Shown here in pieces: positions 14,182 through 22,877 of a DNA stretch of 23,346 bases. Each line of letters starts with the position of its first letter. Positions within the stretch are counted from its first letter, which is position 1. The position numbers were made by a program, and so were the translations under genes. The notes below the pieces were generated by a model, which was given only the letters and a program-made list of their open reading frames with translations, did not search any database and had not been told where the DNA came from. The stretch comes from a virus: the IMG/VR virus record IMGVR_UViG_3300042860_000188, positions 1-23,346 of that record, one strand, 5' to 3'.

Positions 14182-14824
14182 TCCAGTCACTGGTTTAATC
14201 GTTGGAGGCTCGCAACTGCTTGGCGGCATGATGCAGGCCGATGCAGCAGGAGAGGCCGCAGGCATTCAAGCAGGCGCAGCAGAGGCTGGCATTGCAGAGC
14301 AGCGCAGGCAGTTCGATGCACTGCAAGCATTGCTCAAGCCTTACACCGAGGCAGGTCTTCCTGCGCTCCAGCAGCAGCAGGCATTGCTCGGCCTACAAGG
14401 CCCAGAAGCAGAGCAGGCCGCCATTGAGCGCATTCGAGGTGGCGAGACCTTCCAAGCATTGGCACAGCAGGGCGAAGAGGCTCTACTTCAGCGTGCTTCG
14501 GCCACTGGTGGACTGCGAGGTGGCAACATCCAAGGCGCACTTGCACAGTTCCGACCAGCTCTGCTGAACCAAGCAATCGAGCAGCAATACGGACGGCTCG
14601 GAGGAATGACATCACTAGGCCAGCAATCAGCAGCCGGTGTCGGAACTGCCGGCATGCAAACAGGCACCAATGTGGCCAACTTGCTGGCCCAGCAAGGGGC
14701 AGCCAGAGCTGGTGGAGAACTTGGCGAGGCTAAGGCATTCAGTGGCCTGTTCAACCTGCCAGCTCAGGTGCTTGGTTTCCAGTACGGCGCAGGCGGCAAG
14801 GCTGGTCTTGGCTTTGGGTTTTGA
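14174..14824 (+). CDS. Ejection (DNA transfer) protein, P22 gp7-type
   Basis: A 216-residue Ala/Gln/Gly-rich protein. The first 30 residues are Gly/Ala/Met-rich and weakly hydrophobic (PVTGLIVGGSQLLGGMM). Helical repeats follow with LLKPYTEAGLPALQQQQALL (53-72), GLQGPEAEQAAIERI, then the motif RASATGGLRGGN (107-118) and LAQFRPALLNQAIEQQYGRL. These are hallmarks of small internal virion/DNA-transfer proteins of P22-like phages (P22 gp7, 229 residues). It is packed in the head and should enter the host envelope ahead of DNA. Strong Shine-Dalgarno AAGGAG (14161-14166). It heads a run of three ejection-type genes. Confidence 0.78.
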   Translation: MPDPVTGLIVGGSQLLGGMMQADAAGEAAGIQAGAAEAGIAEQRRQFDALQALLKPYTEAGLPALQQQQALLGLQGPEAEQAAIERIRGGETFQALAQQGEEALLQRASATGGLRGGNIQGALAQFRPALLNQAIEQQYGRLGGMTSLGQQSAAGVGTAGMQTGTNVANLLAQQGAARAGGELGEAKAFSGLFNLPAQVLGFQYGAGGKAGLGFGF

Positions 14825-14834
14825 GGAATAGAAC

Positions 14835-16325
14835 ATGGCCACCATCAATCCATTCCAAGCCCCGATCAACTACGCAGTCGACGTGCAAAGCCCTTTTGAG
14901 GCGGCGCTGGGTGGTTTTAAGATGGGTTCTGTTGTTGCGGAGGCCGAAGCGGCCAGAGCTGCGCGTGAGCGTGCCCAAGCAGCACAAAGAGAACTCACCA
15001 ATCTGTTTAAAAACCCCAATGCAACATCCGCAGACTATGCGAGGGTTACGGCTTTCTTGCCCAAAGACCAAGCGTCAATTGTCATGCAGGGCTTTGAGGC
15101 GCAGACAAAAGAGCAGCAACAAAATACTTTGCGATTGGGCACGCAAGTTTATACCGCCATCAAGTCAGGCAATTTGCCAGTTGCTGAAATGCAGCTCAAA
15201 GAACAAGCGGCTGCTCTAAGAAATTCAGGCAGAGAAAAAGAAGCGCAAGGGTATGACGACCTATCAAATCTCATTAGGCTGAACCCAACGAATGCACAAG
15301 CAATAATTGGCTTGAACATTGCTGGTCTGCCTGGCGGCAAGGACTTCCTTGATAGTGCTGATAAGGCACTGGCAACAATCCGAACAGAAGCAGAAGCGCC
15401 GAGCAAATTGATGGAGGCGCAGGCAAAAGCTCAAGAAGCGGTGCAGAAAGCAGCAAATGCTGTTCTTACCGCAGAAGATGATATTGCGAAGGCAAGAGCG
15501 CAAAGGTTGGAAGCGGAGGCCAAAGCAAACTTAGAAGCGATAAATGAACGCGTGGCAAGGGCCACGCAGCCATTTAAAATCAGCGAGGCTCAAAGCATCT
15601 CAACTATCAAGGCAGCAGAGGCCAAGTTTGCGCCAGATAAATTTGGGGCTGAACTTGGGTTGACGCAGTCCCAGATCGAAGCATCCAAGGCAGCCCGTCG
15701 GGCGTCTGATGCTGCTGCCGCGAAGTCTGGTGCAGAGGCCAAGCGTGCGCAGGCAGAAGCTGACCAGATAGCCGCAGGCATTCTTCCTAATGAAAAGCGC
15801 CCAGAAGCCGAGAGCAAGTTCCGCAAGGAATACAACGACCAGACAAAGCCTTTTCAGGAGGTCAAGTCTGCTTATGGTCGTGTGCTGGTATCTGAGGACA
15901 CGGCAGTTGGTGATCTGTCACTGATCTTCGGCTACATGAAGATGCTTGACCCTGGAAGTGTGGTGCGCGAGGGAGAATATGCGAATGCGGCAAATACCGC
16001 AAACGTACCAGACACAATCCGCAATATTTACAACAGGGTCGTAAACAAAGAACGTCTAACACCTTCGCAGCGCGATTCATTCAAAGGCCAGGCCAAAAAA
16101 CTCTACGAATCTGCTGGACAACAGGAAGCTATTGTCAGGCAAGGTCTTGAGCGCATTGCCAAAGGCTATGGTCTGAACACGGCCAACATCTTTTATACGC
16201 CATCCGAGGTTGCACCGACAGTCCCTGGCGCTCCTGCTCCAGCGCCTGCTCCAGCCCCAGCGGCTCCTGCGGCAGCCCCCGCAGCAGCCCCAGCAATGCC
16301 CTCTGGTTTTCGCGTAATTCGGTAA
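14835..16325 (+). CDS. Ejection / internal virion protein, P22 gp20-position
   Basis: A 496-residue helical protein rich in Ala, Gln, Lys and Glu. Residues 30-130 and 185-315 are long amphipathic helices with coiled-coil character (AEAEAARAARERAQAAQREL; QAKAQEAVQKAANAVL). A conserved-looking core at 356-420 (VGDLSLIFGYMKMLDPGSVV, then REGEYANAAN and RNIYNRV) recurs in phage internal proteins as I remember. The C-terminus is an Ala/Pro string (466-487) ending SGFRVIR. No lytic transglycosylase motif seen. It likely forms part of the ejected channel, like gp20. GAGGA (14823-14827) precedes the start. Confidence 0.7.
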   Translation: MATINPFQAPINYAVDVQSPFEAALGGFKMGSVVAEAEAARAARERAQAAQRELTNLFKNPNATSADYARVTAFLPKDQASIVMQGFEAQTKEQQQNTLRLGTQVYTAIKSGNLPVAEMQLKEQAAALRNSGREKEAQGYDDLSNLIRLNPTNAQAIIGLNIAGLPGGKDFLDSADKALATIRTEAEAPSKLMEAQAKAQEAVQKAANAVLTAEDDIAKARAQRLEAEAKANLEAINERVARATQPFKISEAQSISTIKAAEAKFAPDKFGAELGLTQSQIEASKAARRASDAAAAKSGAEAKRAQAEADQIAAGILPNEKRPEAESKFRKEYNDQTKPFQEVKSAYGRVLVSEDTAVGDLSLIFGYMKMLDPGSVVREGEYANAANTANVPDTIRNIYNRVVNKERLTPSQRDSFKGQAKKLYESAGQQEAIVRQGLERIAKGYGLNTANIFYTPSEVAPTVPGAPAPAPAPAPAAPAAAPAAAPAMPSGFRVIR

Positions 16326-16661
16326 AGGTCAAGACCAATGGCAAAATACAAAGTCCAAGCGCCTGACGGCAGCATCATCGAGCTGGATGGCCCGGATAAC
16401 GCAACAGATGCGCAACTGATCCAGGCTGCTCAGGCAGCCTATGCACAGCGCCAGCAAGGCGCTCAGGCAGCTCCAGCACCAGCTGCTGCCCCTGCACCTG
16501 CCGCAGCTCCTGCCGCAGCGCCAGCAGCAATGGCACCTGCGCCAGCACCGGCTGCGGCTCCCAGAGCAGCTAGACCTGCTCCTGCCGCTATGGCAACTCC
16601 TGCGCCTGTGGTTGCACCTATACCGGCAGCTCCTGCCCCTGCTCCTGCTGCGGCTCCAGGG
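16230..16661 (+). repeat. Ala/Pro-coding low-complexity tracts spanning a gene junction
   Basis: Two GC-rich tracts made of GCTCCT/CCAGCA-type codons encode Ala-Pro strings: 16230-16295 at the end of one ejection gene and about 16467-16661 near the start of the next. They are simple-sequence repeats, not CRISPR or promoters. They probably encode flexible linkers and may be slippage- or recombination-prone. Confidence 0.75.
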
Positions 16662-19115
16662 CAGCCAAAGCCGATGGGATTTTTCGAGGGTTTGGTTGAG
16701 ACTGTGACTGGCCGCGCTCGCGCAACGCCTGAGACACAGCGCCTGCCAGAGTGGACGACCATGCCAGAACTCAACCAGATGAGCGTGGCATCCTTCAGAA
16801 CTGCCCTTGGATCACTGCTCAGCAACCCCAAGGAAACGGTGCAGATTCTGCAGTCTAATTTCCCTGGCGTGCAGGTGCGTCAAGACGAGAAGGGGAACTA
16901 CATCCTGCGGTCGTCTGTCAACCAGCAGGAATACGCAATCCCGCCAGGCCTCACGATGGGCGACATTCCTCGGGCGATTGGAGGCATTGCAGCTTTTACG
17001 CCAGCAGGACGAGCTGCAACCATCCCTGGCGCAGTTGTTGGCGCTGGTGCAACCCAGGCGGCTATCGAGACAACACAGGCCGTCACTGGCGGTCAAGTCA
17101 GCCCAGCAGAGATTGGTCTGGCAGCGGTCACAGGACCAGCAGGACAGATTCTGCAGCGGGTGACACCTCCGGTTACGGCAGCCGTTCGCAGAGGCGTACA
17201 GCGTGCCACAGGCCGCGCACCGGCTCCTGCTGCGGCTGCTCCCGCACCTCGTGTCGAGCCGACACTTGAAGCCTTCCCTGAGCCAAGCGTAGATCAGCAA
17301 ATTGCTGGACTCCGGTTCCAGCAACAGCGTCTTGCATCAGAACCCCTTCAAGAAGGAGAGTCGGTATATCTGCGAGAACTTAGCATCAATGATCTACAGC
17401 GGCAGATAGATCAACTCAGCGCACCGCCTGTAGCACCTCCAGCAGCCGCAGCAATACCCGAGGCACCACCTCCTGCTCCTGGCCCTGCTGGCGCTCCTAT
17501 GGGCACGGCAATGGCCCCTGAAGTGCCACCTGCAGCAGCCGCTGCAGAAGGTGGCAATGTTGGCGATGTGCTGAACCTGGCACGCAAGGCCGGAGGATTT
17601 GGTCCTGGCTCCTCTGCGGCCAAGGCCAAATTGATTGATCTTGCGCAGGTCAACCCAGAGGCCCGTGCTGCAGCCGAGCGCCTTCGCATGGACTTGCCAT
17701 TTGATGTGTTTAGCGACAACCCTCAGGTGCGTAATGCTGTTGGCCTTACCCGTGCACTGGTTGCAGGAGAGACAGAAGCTGCATGGGAAAGCACCTTGCG
17801 CAACGTTGTCCAGCGTGCCGACGAGGTGTCGCAGCAGTTTGATGCGAATTTCATTGCTGGCAGACCAGCTCCTGGGGCTACCTCGCAGAAGATTGTGGAT
17901 TCGCTCACAAGTACTAGGGCAAGCGTAAAGCAAGAAGCAGATGACTTGTATAAGCGAGTGGATGCAGTTGTTCCAAAATCTTTTCCAGCAAGTACGGACA
18001 ACCTTGCTAGAGAACTTGCCAAAATCAAAGAAGAACTCGGCGCATCTGCAACTGGCATCAAGTCTTTGAAAAAACTTGATGAGATGGTTAATAGCGGGAT
18101 GACCTATGGTGGTGTTTCTTTTGAAAAAAGCATGTTGGGTGCTGCAAAACGCGCAGGCACAACAAACGATTACGCTACAAACCTAAACATCGGAACAATT
18201 AAACGGTTGGAGGCAGCCATTGCCAAAGATCAACTTGATACCGTAGAGGCATTTGGCGGTGAAGAAGTTCGTAGACAGTTGCGTGCGGCCAACCTGCTGA
18301 CAGCCAAGCAGAAGGCACTTGAAGATCGCATCGTTGGAGCATTTGGCAAGGAAATCGACGGCAGCGTGGCTCAGCGTATGCAGACAGCCATCAACACAGC
18401 CGCAAAGGGAGATGCTGCAGCCTTCAATCGCTTGATGAAGGTTGTGCCAGCAGAACTGCAAAAAGAAACGCTGGCTACGGCATTTGCGTCTGTCACTTCT
18501 GGCAAGGGAGCAGGCAAGGCAGCAGGAGCTGCTGAAACCGTGTTCAGCCCAGCCGAGTACACGAAGGTTTATCGTGGCCTTCGAGCCAACCCGCCTGTCT
18601 ACTCCCAGATGGTCAAGATCATGGGGCCAGAGTGGGACCGTGCCTCGCGTGATCTCTACGAGATTTCGAGGCGCATTGCTGATGCAGATGCGCGTATTCC
18701 AACCACAGGCAAGGCTAACCAGATTTTGGGACAGGCTGCTGTAGAAAGTCTGATGGGTCAGGTAATGTCTACTAGTATGGCGCAGCGTGCTGCGACTGGC
18801 GTGGCAAGCATGATGGGGCCTGTTGGCGGCGTCGTGGCCCCAGACATTGTGCAATGGATGTCTAATACCAAGGGCGCTGGCGTGCAGAAGGCGGCCAAGC
18901 TCTTTGCCTCGCCAGAGTTCCAAGAGCTGGCTGTGCAAACTGCCACTAAAGGTGGTCAGCCAAGCCAGGCGGCCATCCGTCGCACGGCCATGAGCAAGTC
19001 CTTTGGGGATTTCGCAAAAGAAGCGAACCTGCCACAATCTCTGGATGCACGCATCCAGTTCTTGCAGAGTGCAATCCAAACAGGACGACAATTCGACCAG
19101 GAGAACCAACAATGA
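16338..19115 (+). CDS. Large ejection / internal virion protein, P22 gp16-position
   Basis: The largest protein in the window, 925 residues. Residues 1-38 form a short beta/helix module (YKVQAPDGSIIELDGPDNAT, then LIQAAQAAY) seen at the start of other phage internal proteins. Residues 44-108 are an Ala/Pro linker. Then come a mixed region (112-200) and Gly/Ala-rich hydrophobic segments around 210-280 that could insert in membrane. After further Pro-rich linkers (about 290-400), a long helical C-terminal half (about 410-925) contains amphipathic helices and a Gly/Met/Ala stretch near 820-850. It should be ejected with its two neighbours to form the DNA conduit through the cell envelope. No peptidoglycan-cutting domain was recognised. 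The start has only a weak AAAGG upstream. Confidence 0.7.
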   Translation: MAKYKVQAPDGSIIELDGPDNATDAQLIQAAQAAYAQRQQGAQAAPAPAAAPAPAAAPAAAPAAMAPAPAPAAAPRAARPAPAAMATPAPVVAPIPAAPAPAPAAAPGQPKPMGFFEGLVETVTGRARATPETQRLPEWTTMPELNQMSVASFRTALGSLLSNPKETVQILQSNFPGVQVRQDEKGNYILRSSVNQQEYAIPPGLTMGDIPRAIGGIAAFTPAGRAATIPGAVVGAGATQAAIETTQAVTGGQVSPAEIGLAAVTGPAGQILQRVTPPVTAAVRRGVQRATGRAPAPAAAAPAPRVEPTLEAFPEPSVDQQIAGLRFQQQRLASEPLQEGESVYLRELSINDLQRQIDQLSAPPVAPPAAAAIPEAPPPAPGPAGAPMGTAMAPEVPPAAAAAEGGNVGDVLNLARKAGGFGPGSSAAKAKLIDLAQVNPEARAAAERLRMDLPFDVFSDNPQVRNAVGLTRALVAGETEAAWESTLRNVVQRADEVSQQFDANFIAGRPAPGATSQKIVDSLTSTRASVKQEADDLYKRVDAVVPKSFPASTDNLARELAKIKEELGASATGIKSLKKLDEMVNSGMTYGGVSFEKSMLGAAKRAGTTNDYATNLNIGTIKRLEAAIAKDQLDTVEAFGGEEVRRQLRAANLLTAKQKALEDRIVGAFGKEIDGSVAQRMQTAINTAAKGDAAAFNRLMKVVPAELQKETLATAFASVTSGKGAGKAAGAAETVFSPAEYTKVYRGLRANPPVYSQMVKIMGPEWDRASRDLYEISRRIADADARIPTTGKANQILGQAAVESLMGQVMSTSMAQRAATGVASMMGPVGGVVAPDIVQWMSNTKGAGVQKAAKLFASPEFQELAVQTATKGGQPSQAAIRRTAMSKSFGDFAKEANLPQSLDARIQFLQSAIQTGRQFDQENQQ

Positions 19116-21262
19116 GCGCACTCTCGATTCAAGTCCCATTTCCGGTCTTTCAAGACCGTGATGGCCAGCCATTGGAGAACGGTTACATCTGGATTGGCCA
19201 GGCAAATCTGAACCCACAAACGAACCCTGTCGTGGTGTACTTCGATGAGGCTCTGACCATCGTAGCGGCACAGCCTCTACGCACGCTCAACGGTTACATC
19301 TCCCGCGCAGGCACACCAGCACAGGTTTACGTTGATGGTGTAAGTTTCAGCATCCTGGTGCAAGACAGCAAAGGATCAATGGTCTACAACTTCCCAGATG
19401 GAACTGGCATCAGCCCAGATGCTTGTGGGGTGATTTATAACCCACCATTTACTGGCGCTGTTCCGACACCTGTTTGCGAGAAGTTAGAGCAAACTGTCAG
19501 CGTCATGGACTTTGGCGCTGTGGGTGACGGCGTAACAAATGACACGGCTGCTTTTAGTGCAATGTTTACGTACACCAATAGTTCCGGTGCGTATTGGCAT
19601 ATCCCAGCAGGAACCTACATTGTCAACGGCGCTTCTCCGATTCAGATTAAAACTAGCGGGCGCTGCGATGGTTTGATAAAGATTCCAAAAGCAAACACGA
19701 CCTGCTGGTTTGAAATTGCTAGGGATACCGCTGGAACAGTTGTTTCAACAACTGGATGGGACCCCCTGATTCGCGGTAAAACACAAGTTGGGGCTACTAA
19801 TGCTGCCAACAAATACCTGTTCATCAATTCAACTGAAGTTGTTATTGATCGAATTGGTGCTGCGGCCCCTTATTACAAGCAAGAATTCATACGCTGCGAC
19901 AACCAAGGCAACATGACCACTTCGCTGGTCAACACCTACACCAGTTACGCAAACGTCACGGTAACGGCAAATACTCCCTCAGAACCTGTGCAGATTGACG
20001 GGCTTAAGGTTTTACGCACTGGAGCTGGCCCCGTAGGACTTCGCGGAAGCATTGTAGTCAATCGAGACAACGTGATTTTGAATCAACCGGAAGTCCGAAA
20101 TGAAGATCCTTCAGTACCTTTGGCGTTTGCCATTGAAGTTGGGTATTGCGCTGATGTGACATTGAATAGACCATTTGCAAATGGGCTTCAATACGCAGGC
20201 TTGGGTTACGGTGTTAGCGCCACAACAACAATTGGTTTGACGGTAAACGACGCCACCATGATTGACTGCCGTCATGGTTGCTCTGGTGCTTTCAACGTCG
20301 ATTGGACAATTAACGGTGGCAATTGGCACTATGGGATTGACGATCACTGGGGTAACCGCATGATTGTCAATGACGCAAAGATTTTTGCACCTCAAGGTGG
20401 CAGTGCAATTGGTTACGCTGGCTATGACATTTCAGTCAATGATTGCCAGCAATTTGGTGGCCGTAACTTCTTTGCAATCAGGCTTGACACGCCAGCACTT
20501 GGCGGTGTGGTGTCTATCAAAAACACAAAAGTTCAATCATCGGACGGAAGCTCAACATATTACTTTTTTGGCTTTTCTTCTGATGATGGCAGTGGTCCAA
20601 TTGTTTGGCCGATCACGGTAAAGCCGTTTCTTCCTGATTTAATTGTCATTGAAGACGCTCAAATAAATGTAGACGTTGCCACAATTTCTGTTGCAAGACT
20701 TGGTTTGCTTGAAACAGCACACACTAGTTGGGGAACTGTAATTGTCCGTGGCGCTGTTCGCTCTGAGGCAAACATTGTTCCAATTTTTGCGATCAAAAAT
20801 TCAACGTACAGCCAAGATCGCACGGCAAATTTGACAGTTGACGGGCCAATTGATTGCAAGAATGAAAGTGTGATCTACGCTACGGCAACCGATGGGGTTG
20901 CTACTAGAGCATACAACTGCCGCATTGAAGGCGTTGTATCTGGCAGCGTTCGTTACAGCGGGTACAGCGTAAACACCATGCGTATTGCAGACTGTTCTTT
21001 GGCAAGTATTGTCAATGACGACGCTGCTGCTCCTTGGGGCAATACGCTCACAACCGTCAGCGACACGTTTATGGTGGGTGGCGTGGTTAGCGGAAACTTT
21101 CGAAACATTGCGTTCTATAACTGCACGTTTACGGGCACGATTACGCAATTTCCATTTGATGGTGTTACGAACTATGCGACGCTGGTTGGAAACACTCGCA
21201 CAGTAACCCAAGCGGCAATGCCAGCCGACATCAGAAACAACGTAGTTTCACCATTCATATAA
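19112..21262 (+). CDS. Tailspike protein: P22-type head-binding domain plus pectate-lyase beta-helix
   Basis: A 716-residue receptor-binding protein. Residues 1-105 match the P22 tailspike head-binding domain pattern: PFPVFQDRDGQPLENGYIWI, NPVVVYFDEAL, AAQPLRTLNGYISRAGTPAQ and VYNFPDG. A linker follows, then VMDFGAVGDGVTNDTAAF (131-148), the entry motif of pectate-lyase-type (Pectate_lyase_3) beta-helices. The next about 500 residues are short strands with stacked Asn, Val and Ile, and a beta-rich C-terminus. Such trimers bind and often cut surface polysaccharide; the catalytic residues cannot be identified by eye. AGGAG precedes the start, and ATGA overlaps the previous gene. Base composition is clearly more AT-rich than in the head genes. 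Confidence 0.88.
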   Translation: MSALSIQVPFPVFQDRDGQPLENGYIWIGQANLNPQTNPVVVYFDEALTIVAAQPLRTLNGYISRAGTPAQVYVDGVSFSILVQDSKGSMVYNFPDGTGISPDACGVIYNPPFTGAVPTPVCEKLEQTVSVMDFGAVGDGVTNDTAAFSAMFTYTNSSGAYWHIPAGTYIVNGASPIQIKTSGRCDGLIKIPKANTTCWFEIARDTAGTVVSTTGWDPLIRGKTQVGATNAANKYLFINSTEVVIDRIGAAAPYYKQEFIRCDNQGNMTTSLVNTYTSYANVTVTANTPSEPVQIDGLKVLRTGAGPVGLRGSIVVNRDNVILNQPEVRNEDPSVPLAFAIEVGYCADVTLNRPFANGLQYAGLGYGVSATTTIGLTVNDATMIDCRHGCSGAFNVDWTINGGNWHYGIDDHWGNRMIVNDAKIFAPQGGSAIGYAGYDISVNDCQQFGGRNFFAIRLDTPALGGVVSIKNTKVQSSDGSSTYYFFGFSSDDGSGPIVWPITVKPFLPDLIVIEDAQINVDVATISVARLGLLETAHTSWGTVIVRGAVRSEANIVPIFAIKNSTYSQDRTANLTVDGPIDCKNESVIYATATDGVATRAYNCRIEGVVSGSVRYSGYSVNTMRIADCSLASIVNDDAAAPWGNTLTTVSDTFMVGGVVSGNFRNIAFYNCTFTGTITQFPFDGVTNYATLVGNTRTVTQAAMPADIRNNVVSPFI

Positions 21263-21272
21263 GGAGAATTAA

Positions 21273-21926
21273 ATGGCAGATGCAAAAATTTCCGCATTAA
21301 CTGGCGCTACTACCCCGCTTGCGGGTACTGAAGTATTGCCAATTGTTCAAGGCGGCACAACCGTAAAAGTTGCTGTTTCAAACTTAACGGCTGGACGAGC
21401 AGTGGCTGTCTCTAGCCTTGCAAGCAGCGGAAACATTGGCGCGGTAAATACAGCCCCTACAACGCCGTTGATGGTAAACACCTACAACGGTAGCGACCCC
21501 ACTTACCGGGGCGATGTTGTTGTCAATTCACCGGGAGCTTCGCTCTCAAGCAACGGTGGAATTGAACTCAAAGTGGACAACGCTGGCAGCGGTTTTGGGG
21601 CTAGATTCTTAAACTACTATCCAGGAAGTGGAAGCACATACGACATCGCAATCCAAATGCGGAACAACTCCGCATCTTGGACAACGCAACTGAATATAAA
21701 GTCAACTGGCAATGTATCTGTCTCAACAGGAAACCTTGTCATTGACACCTCGGGCAAAGGCATTACGTTGCCGGGTGAAATAACTTGGACAAGCGGTGCT
21801 GGTAGCCCCGAAGGTGTTGTAACAGCACCTGTTGGGTCTTTGTATTCCCGATCTGATGGTGGCTTACTCTCGTCACTGTACGTTAAAGAATCAGGAAGCG
21901 GAAACACTGGTTGGGCGGGCAAATAA
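21273..21926 (+). CDS. Second fibre-like protein with adaptor N-terminus
   Basis: A 217-residue beta-rich protein. Residues 1-38 (MADAKISALTGATTPLAGTE, then VLPIVQGGTT and VKVAVSNL) are the standard adaptor pattern ISxL...G.(D/E)VLP(I/V)xxGG that anchors fibres. The centre has Asn/Ser/Gly-rich strands. The C-terminus (178-217: SPEGVVTAPVGSLYSRSDGG, then LYVKESGSGNTGWAGK) is a common fibre tip ending in phages. Shine-Dalgarno AAGGAG (21261-21266), overlapping the tailspike stop. It may be an auxiliary fibre or a tailspike partner. It has no enzymatic motif. Confidence 0.75.
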   Translation: MADAKISALTGATTPLAGTEVLPIVQGGTTVKVAVSNLTAGRAVAVSSLASSGNIGAVNTAPTTPLMVNTYNGSDPTYRGDVVVNSPGASLSSNGGIELKVDNAGSGFGARFLNYYPGSGSTYDIAIQMRNNSASWTTQLNIKSTGNVSVSTGNLVIDTSGKGITLPGEITWTSGAGSPEGVVTAPVGSLYSRSDGGLLSSLYVKESGSGNTGWAGK

Positions 21927-21927
21927 A

Positions 21928-22092
21928 ATGTTAAAAGCAGTAAGAGCATCTATCACAAGCGGAATAATTAGTTTTATTTCGTCCAGACCAAAGGTTGTTC
22001 CATTGCAAAGCCAAGTGGTTTTGTATGGAATATTACTTCTTGAAGATGGCTTTGCTCTTCTGCAAGAAGATGGTTCAGAAATCATTTTGTAA
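21928..22092 (+). CDS. Small protein with LLEDG/LLQEDG repeats (54 aa)
   Basis: A 54-residue protein starting 2 bp after the fibre stop (TAAAATG), with no clear Shine-Dalgarno, so translation probably continues by reinitiation. It has a short N-terminal helix and the tandem ILLLEDGFALLQEDGSEIIL at the C-terminus, a repeat style (LLLEDG.xLLxEDG) I have seen in small phage proteins near fibre genes. AT-rich like its neighbours. Possible beta-hairpin element added to a fibre tip or an assembly factor; function unknown. Confidence 0.6.
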   Translation: MLKAVRASITSGIISFISSRPKVVPLQSQVVLYGILLLEDGFALLQEDGSEIIL

Positions 22093-22103
22093 AAGGAAAA
22101 ATT

Positions 22104-22460
22104 ATGGCATCGAATAGTCAAATCGCATTCGCACCCCTTGGCAATACAGTCGTCATTCCTGCCACTACTGTTGCATCAACTGGAGTCCAGGCACTGGTGT
22201 TCTCAAGGCTTGATGCACAAAGTACAGGCCAGTATCGCATCATCAACAGCAGCTCTAATACGGTGTTTCTTGGCGTTGGCAACACTGCAGCAGAGGCTGC
22301 GGCCAATGCAGTGGCTCCTGTAGCTGGCACTCCTACAGCGGCCATCGTGCTGATTCCTGGTGCTGTTGAAGTGCTGCGCTTTGCGCGTGAGTCGTTCTTC
22401 TCAGGCCTGGCACCTGCTGGCGCATCTACCGTCTACATCGTGCCAGGCGAGGGCATGTAA
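22104..22460 (+). CDS. Small beta-rich virion-type protein (118 aa)
   Basis: A 118-residue protein, Ala/Val/Thr-rich, with strands IAFAPLGNTVVIPATTV, YRIINSSSNTVFLGVGN and AAIVLIPGAVEVLRFARESF, ending IVPGEGM. The pattern YRI.N..S..VFLG.G, together with the IPG.VEVLRF segment, resembles small phage structural proteins of unknown role. No signal peptide, no membrane segment. AAGGAAAAATT (22094-22103) provides the ribosome site. The stop overlaps the next start (TAATG at 22458-22462). GC content rises again here compared with the preceding genes. Confidence 0.65.
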   Translation: MASNSQIAFAPLGNTVVIPATTVASTGVQALVFSRLDAQSTGQYRIINSSSNTVFLGVGNTAAEAAANAVAPVAGTPTAAIVLIPGAVEVLRFARESFFSGLAPAGASTVYIVPGEGM

Positions 22461-22639
22461 TGAGCCAGGTCGATGCAACCGATGCACGACTTCAGACGCA
22501 CGAAGAAATTTGTGCGCTGAGGTATGACCAGATCAATGCGCGACTCAAGCGCATTGAGGCCATCATGATGAAGACGGCAGGCATCATGCTTGTGTCAATG
22601 GCAGGAACCATTTTTGCTGCGATCTGGATGACAAAATGA
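22460..22639 (+). CDS. Small membrane protein with coiled coil, XhlA-like (holin-accessory candidate)
   Basis: A 59-residue protein with ATG overlapping the previous TAA. Residues 5-34 form a charged helix (ATDARLQTHEEICALRYDQI, then NARLKRIEAI). Residues 38-56 form a single hydrophobic segment (KTAGIMLVSMAGTIFAAIWM). The helix-then-one-TM layout is that of XhlA/haemolysin-type phage accessory proteins, which work with a holin. The similarity is of form, not of clear motif. Its stop overlaps the next ATG (22636-22639), so it is coupled to the neighbouring membrane-protein gene. Confidence 0.6.
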   Translation: MSQVDATDARLQTHEEICALRYDQINARLKRIEAIMMKTAGIMLVSMAGTIFAAIWMTK

Positions 22640-22875
22640 TTGCAAAAGACAAGATACAGCATCTCGCAATGGGCGTCGGCTCGACTGTTGTCCTTGGCGC
22701 GATTCACTTCTTGCCCGTGGGCTGGGCCGTTGCCATCGGTGGCATCGTGTTCGGCATCTTCTACGAGTTCCAGCAGTGGTATCGCAAAGAAGGCCAACCT
22801 GATGCTTGGGATGCTGTTGCCACCGCGCTGCCTGGCATTGTGATCGGCGCTGCCTGGGAACTGCTGAAGGTGTAA
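22636..22875 (+). CDS. Small multi-pass membrane protein (DKIQH...DAWDAVAT)
   Basis: A 79-residue protein with an N-terminal AKDKIQHLAMGV motif and two or three hydrophobic helices (about 10-24, 28-45, 60-76). Between them lie EFQQWYRKEGQ and PDAWDAVATALPG. The pattern DKxxH, E, and D..DxxAT...G is seen in small VanZ/DUF2279-like membrane proteins carried by many phages near lysis genes. The conserved His, Glu and Asp in or near the membrane suggest a real active or binding site rather than a simple holin. A holin role remains possible. It is coupled by overlap to the preceding gene and ends 2 bp before the next start. Confidence 0.65.
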   Translation: MIAKDKIQHLAMGVGSTVVLGAIHFLPVGWAVAIGGIVFGIFYEFQQWYRKEGQPDAWDAVATALPGIVIGAAWELLKV

Positions 22876-22877
22876 GT

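Noticed and set aside
16460-16670. Repetitive GC-rich block considered as CRISPR or tandem DNA repeat
   Set aside because: No repeat-spacer structure; the repetition is degenerate Ala/Pro codons in frame.
18183-19271. Long minus-strand ORF (362 codons)
   Set aside because: Opposite the large ejection protein and tailspike start. Its translation is rich in Cys/His/Trp/Arg without any domain, typical of an antisense artefact.
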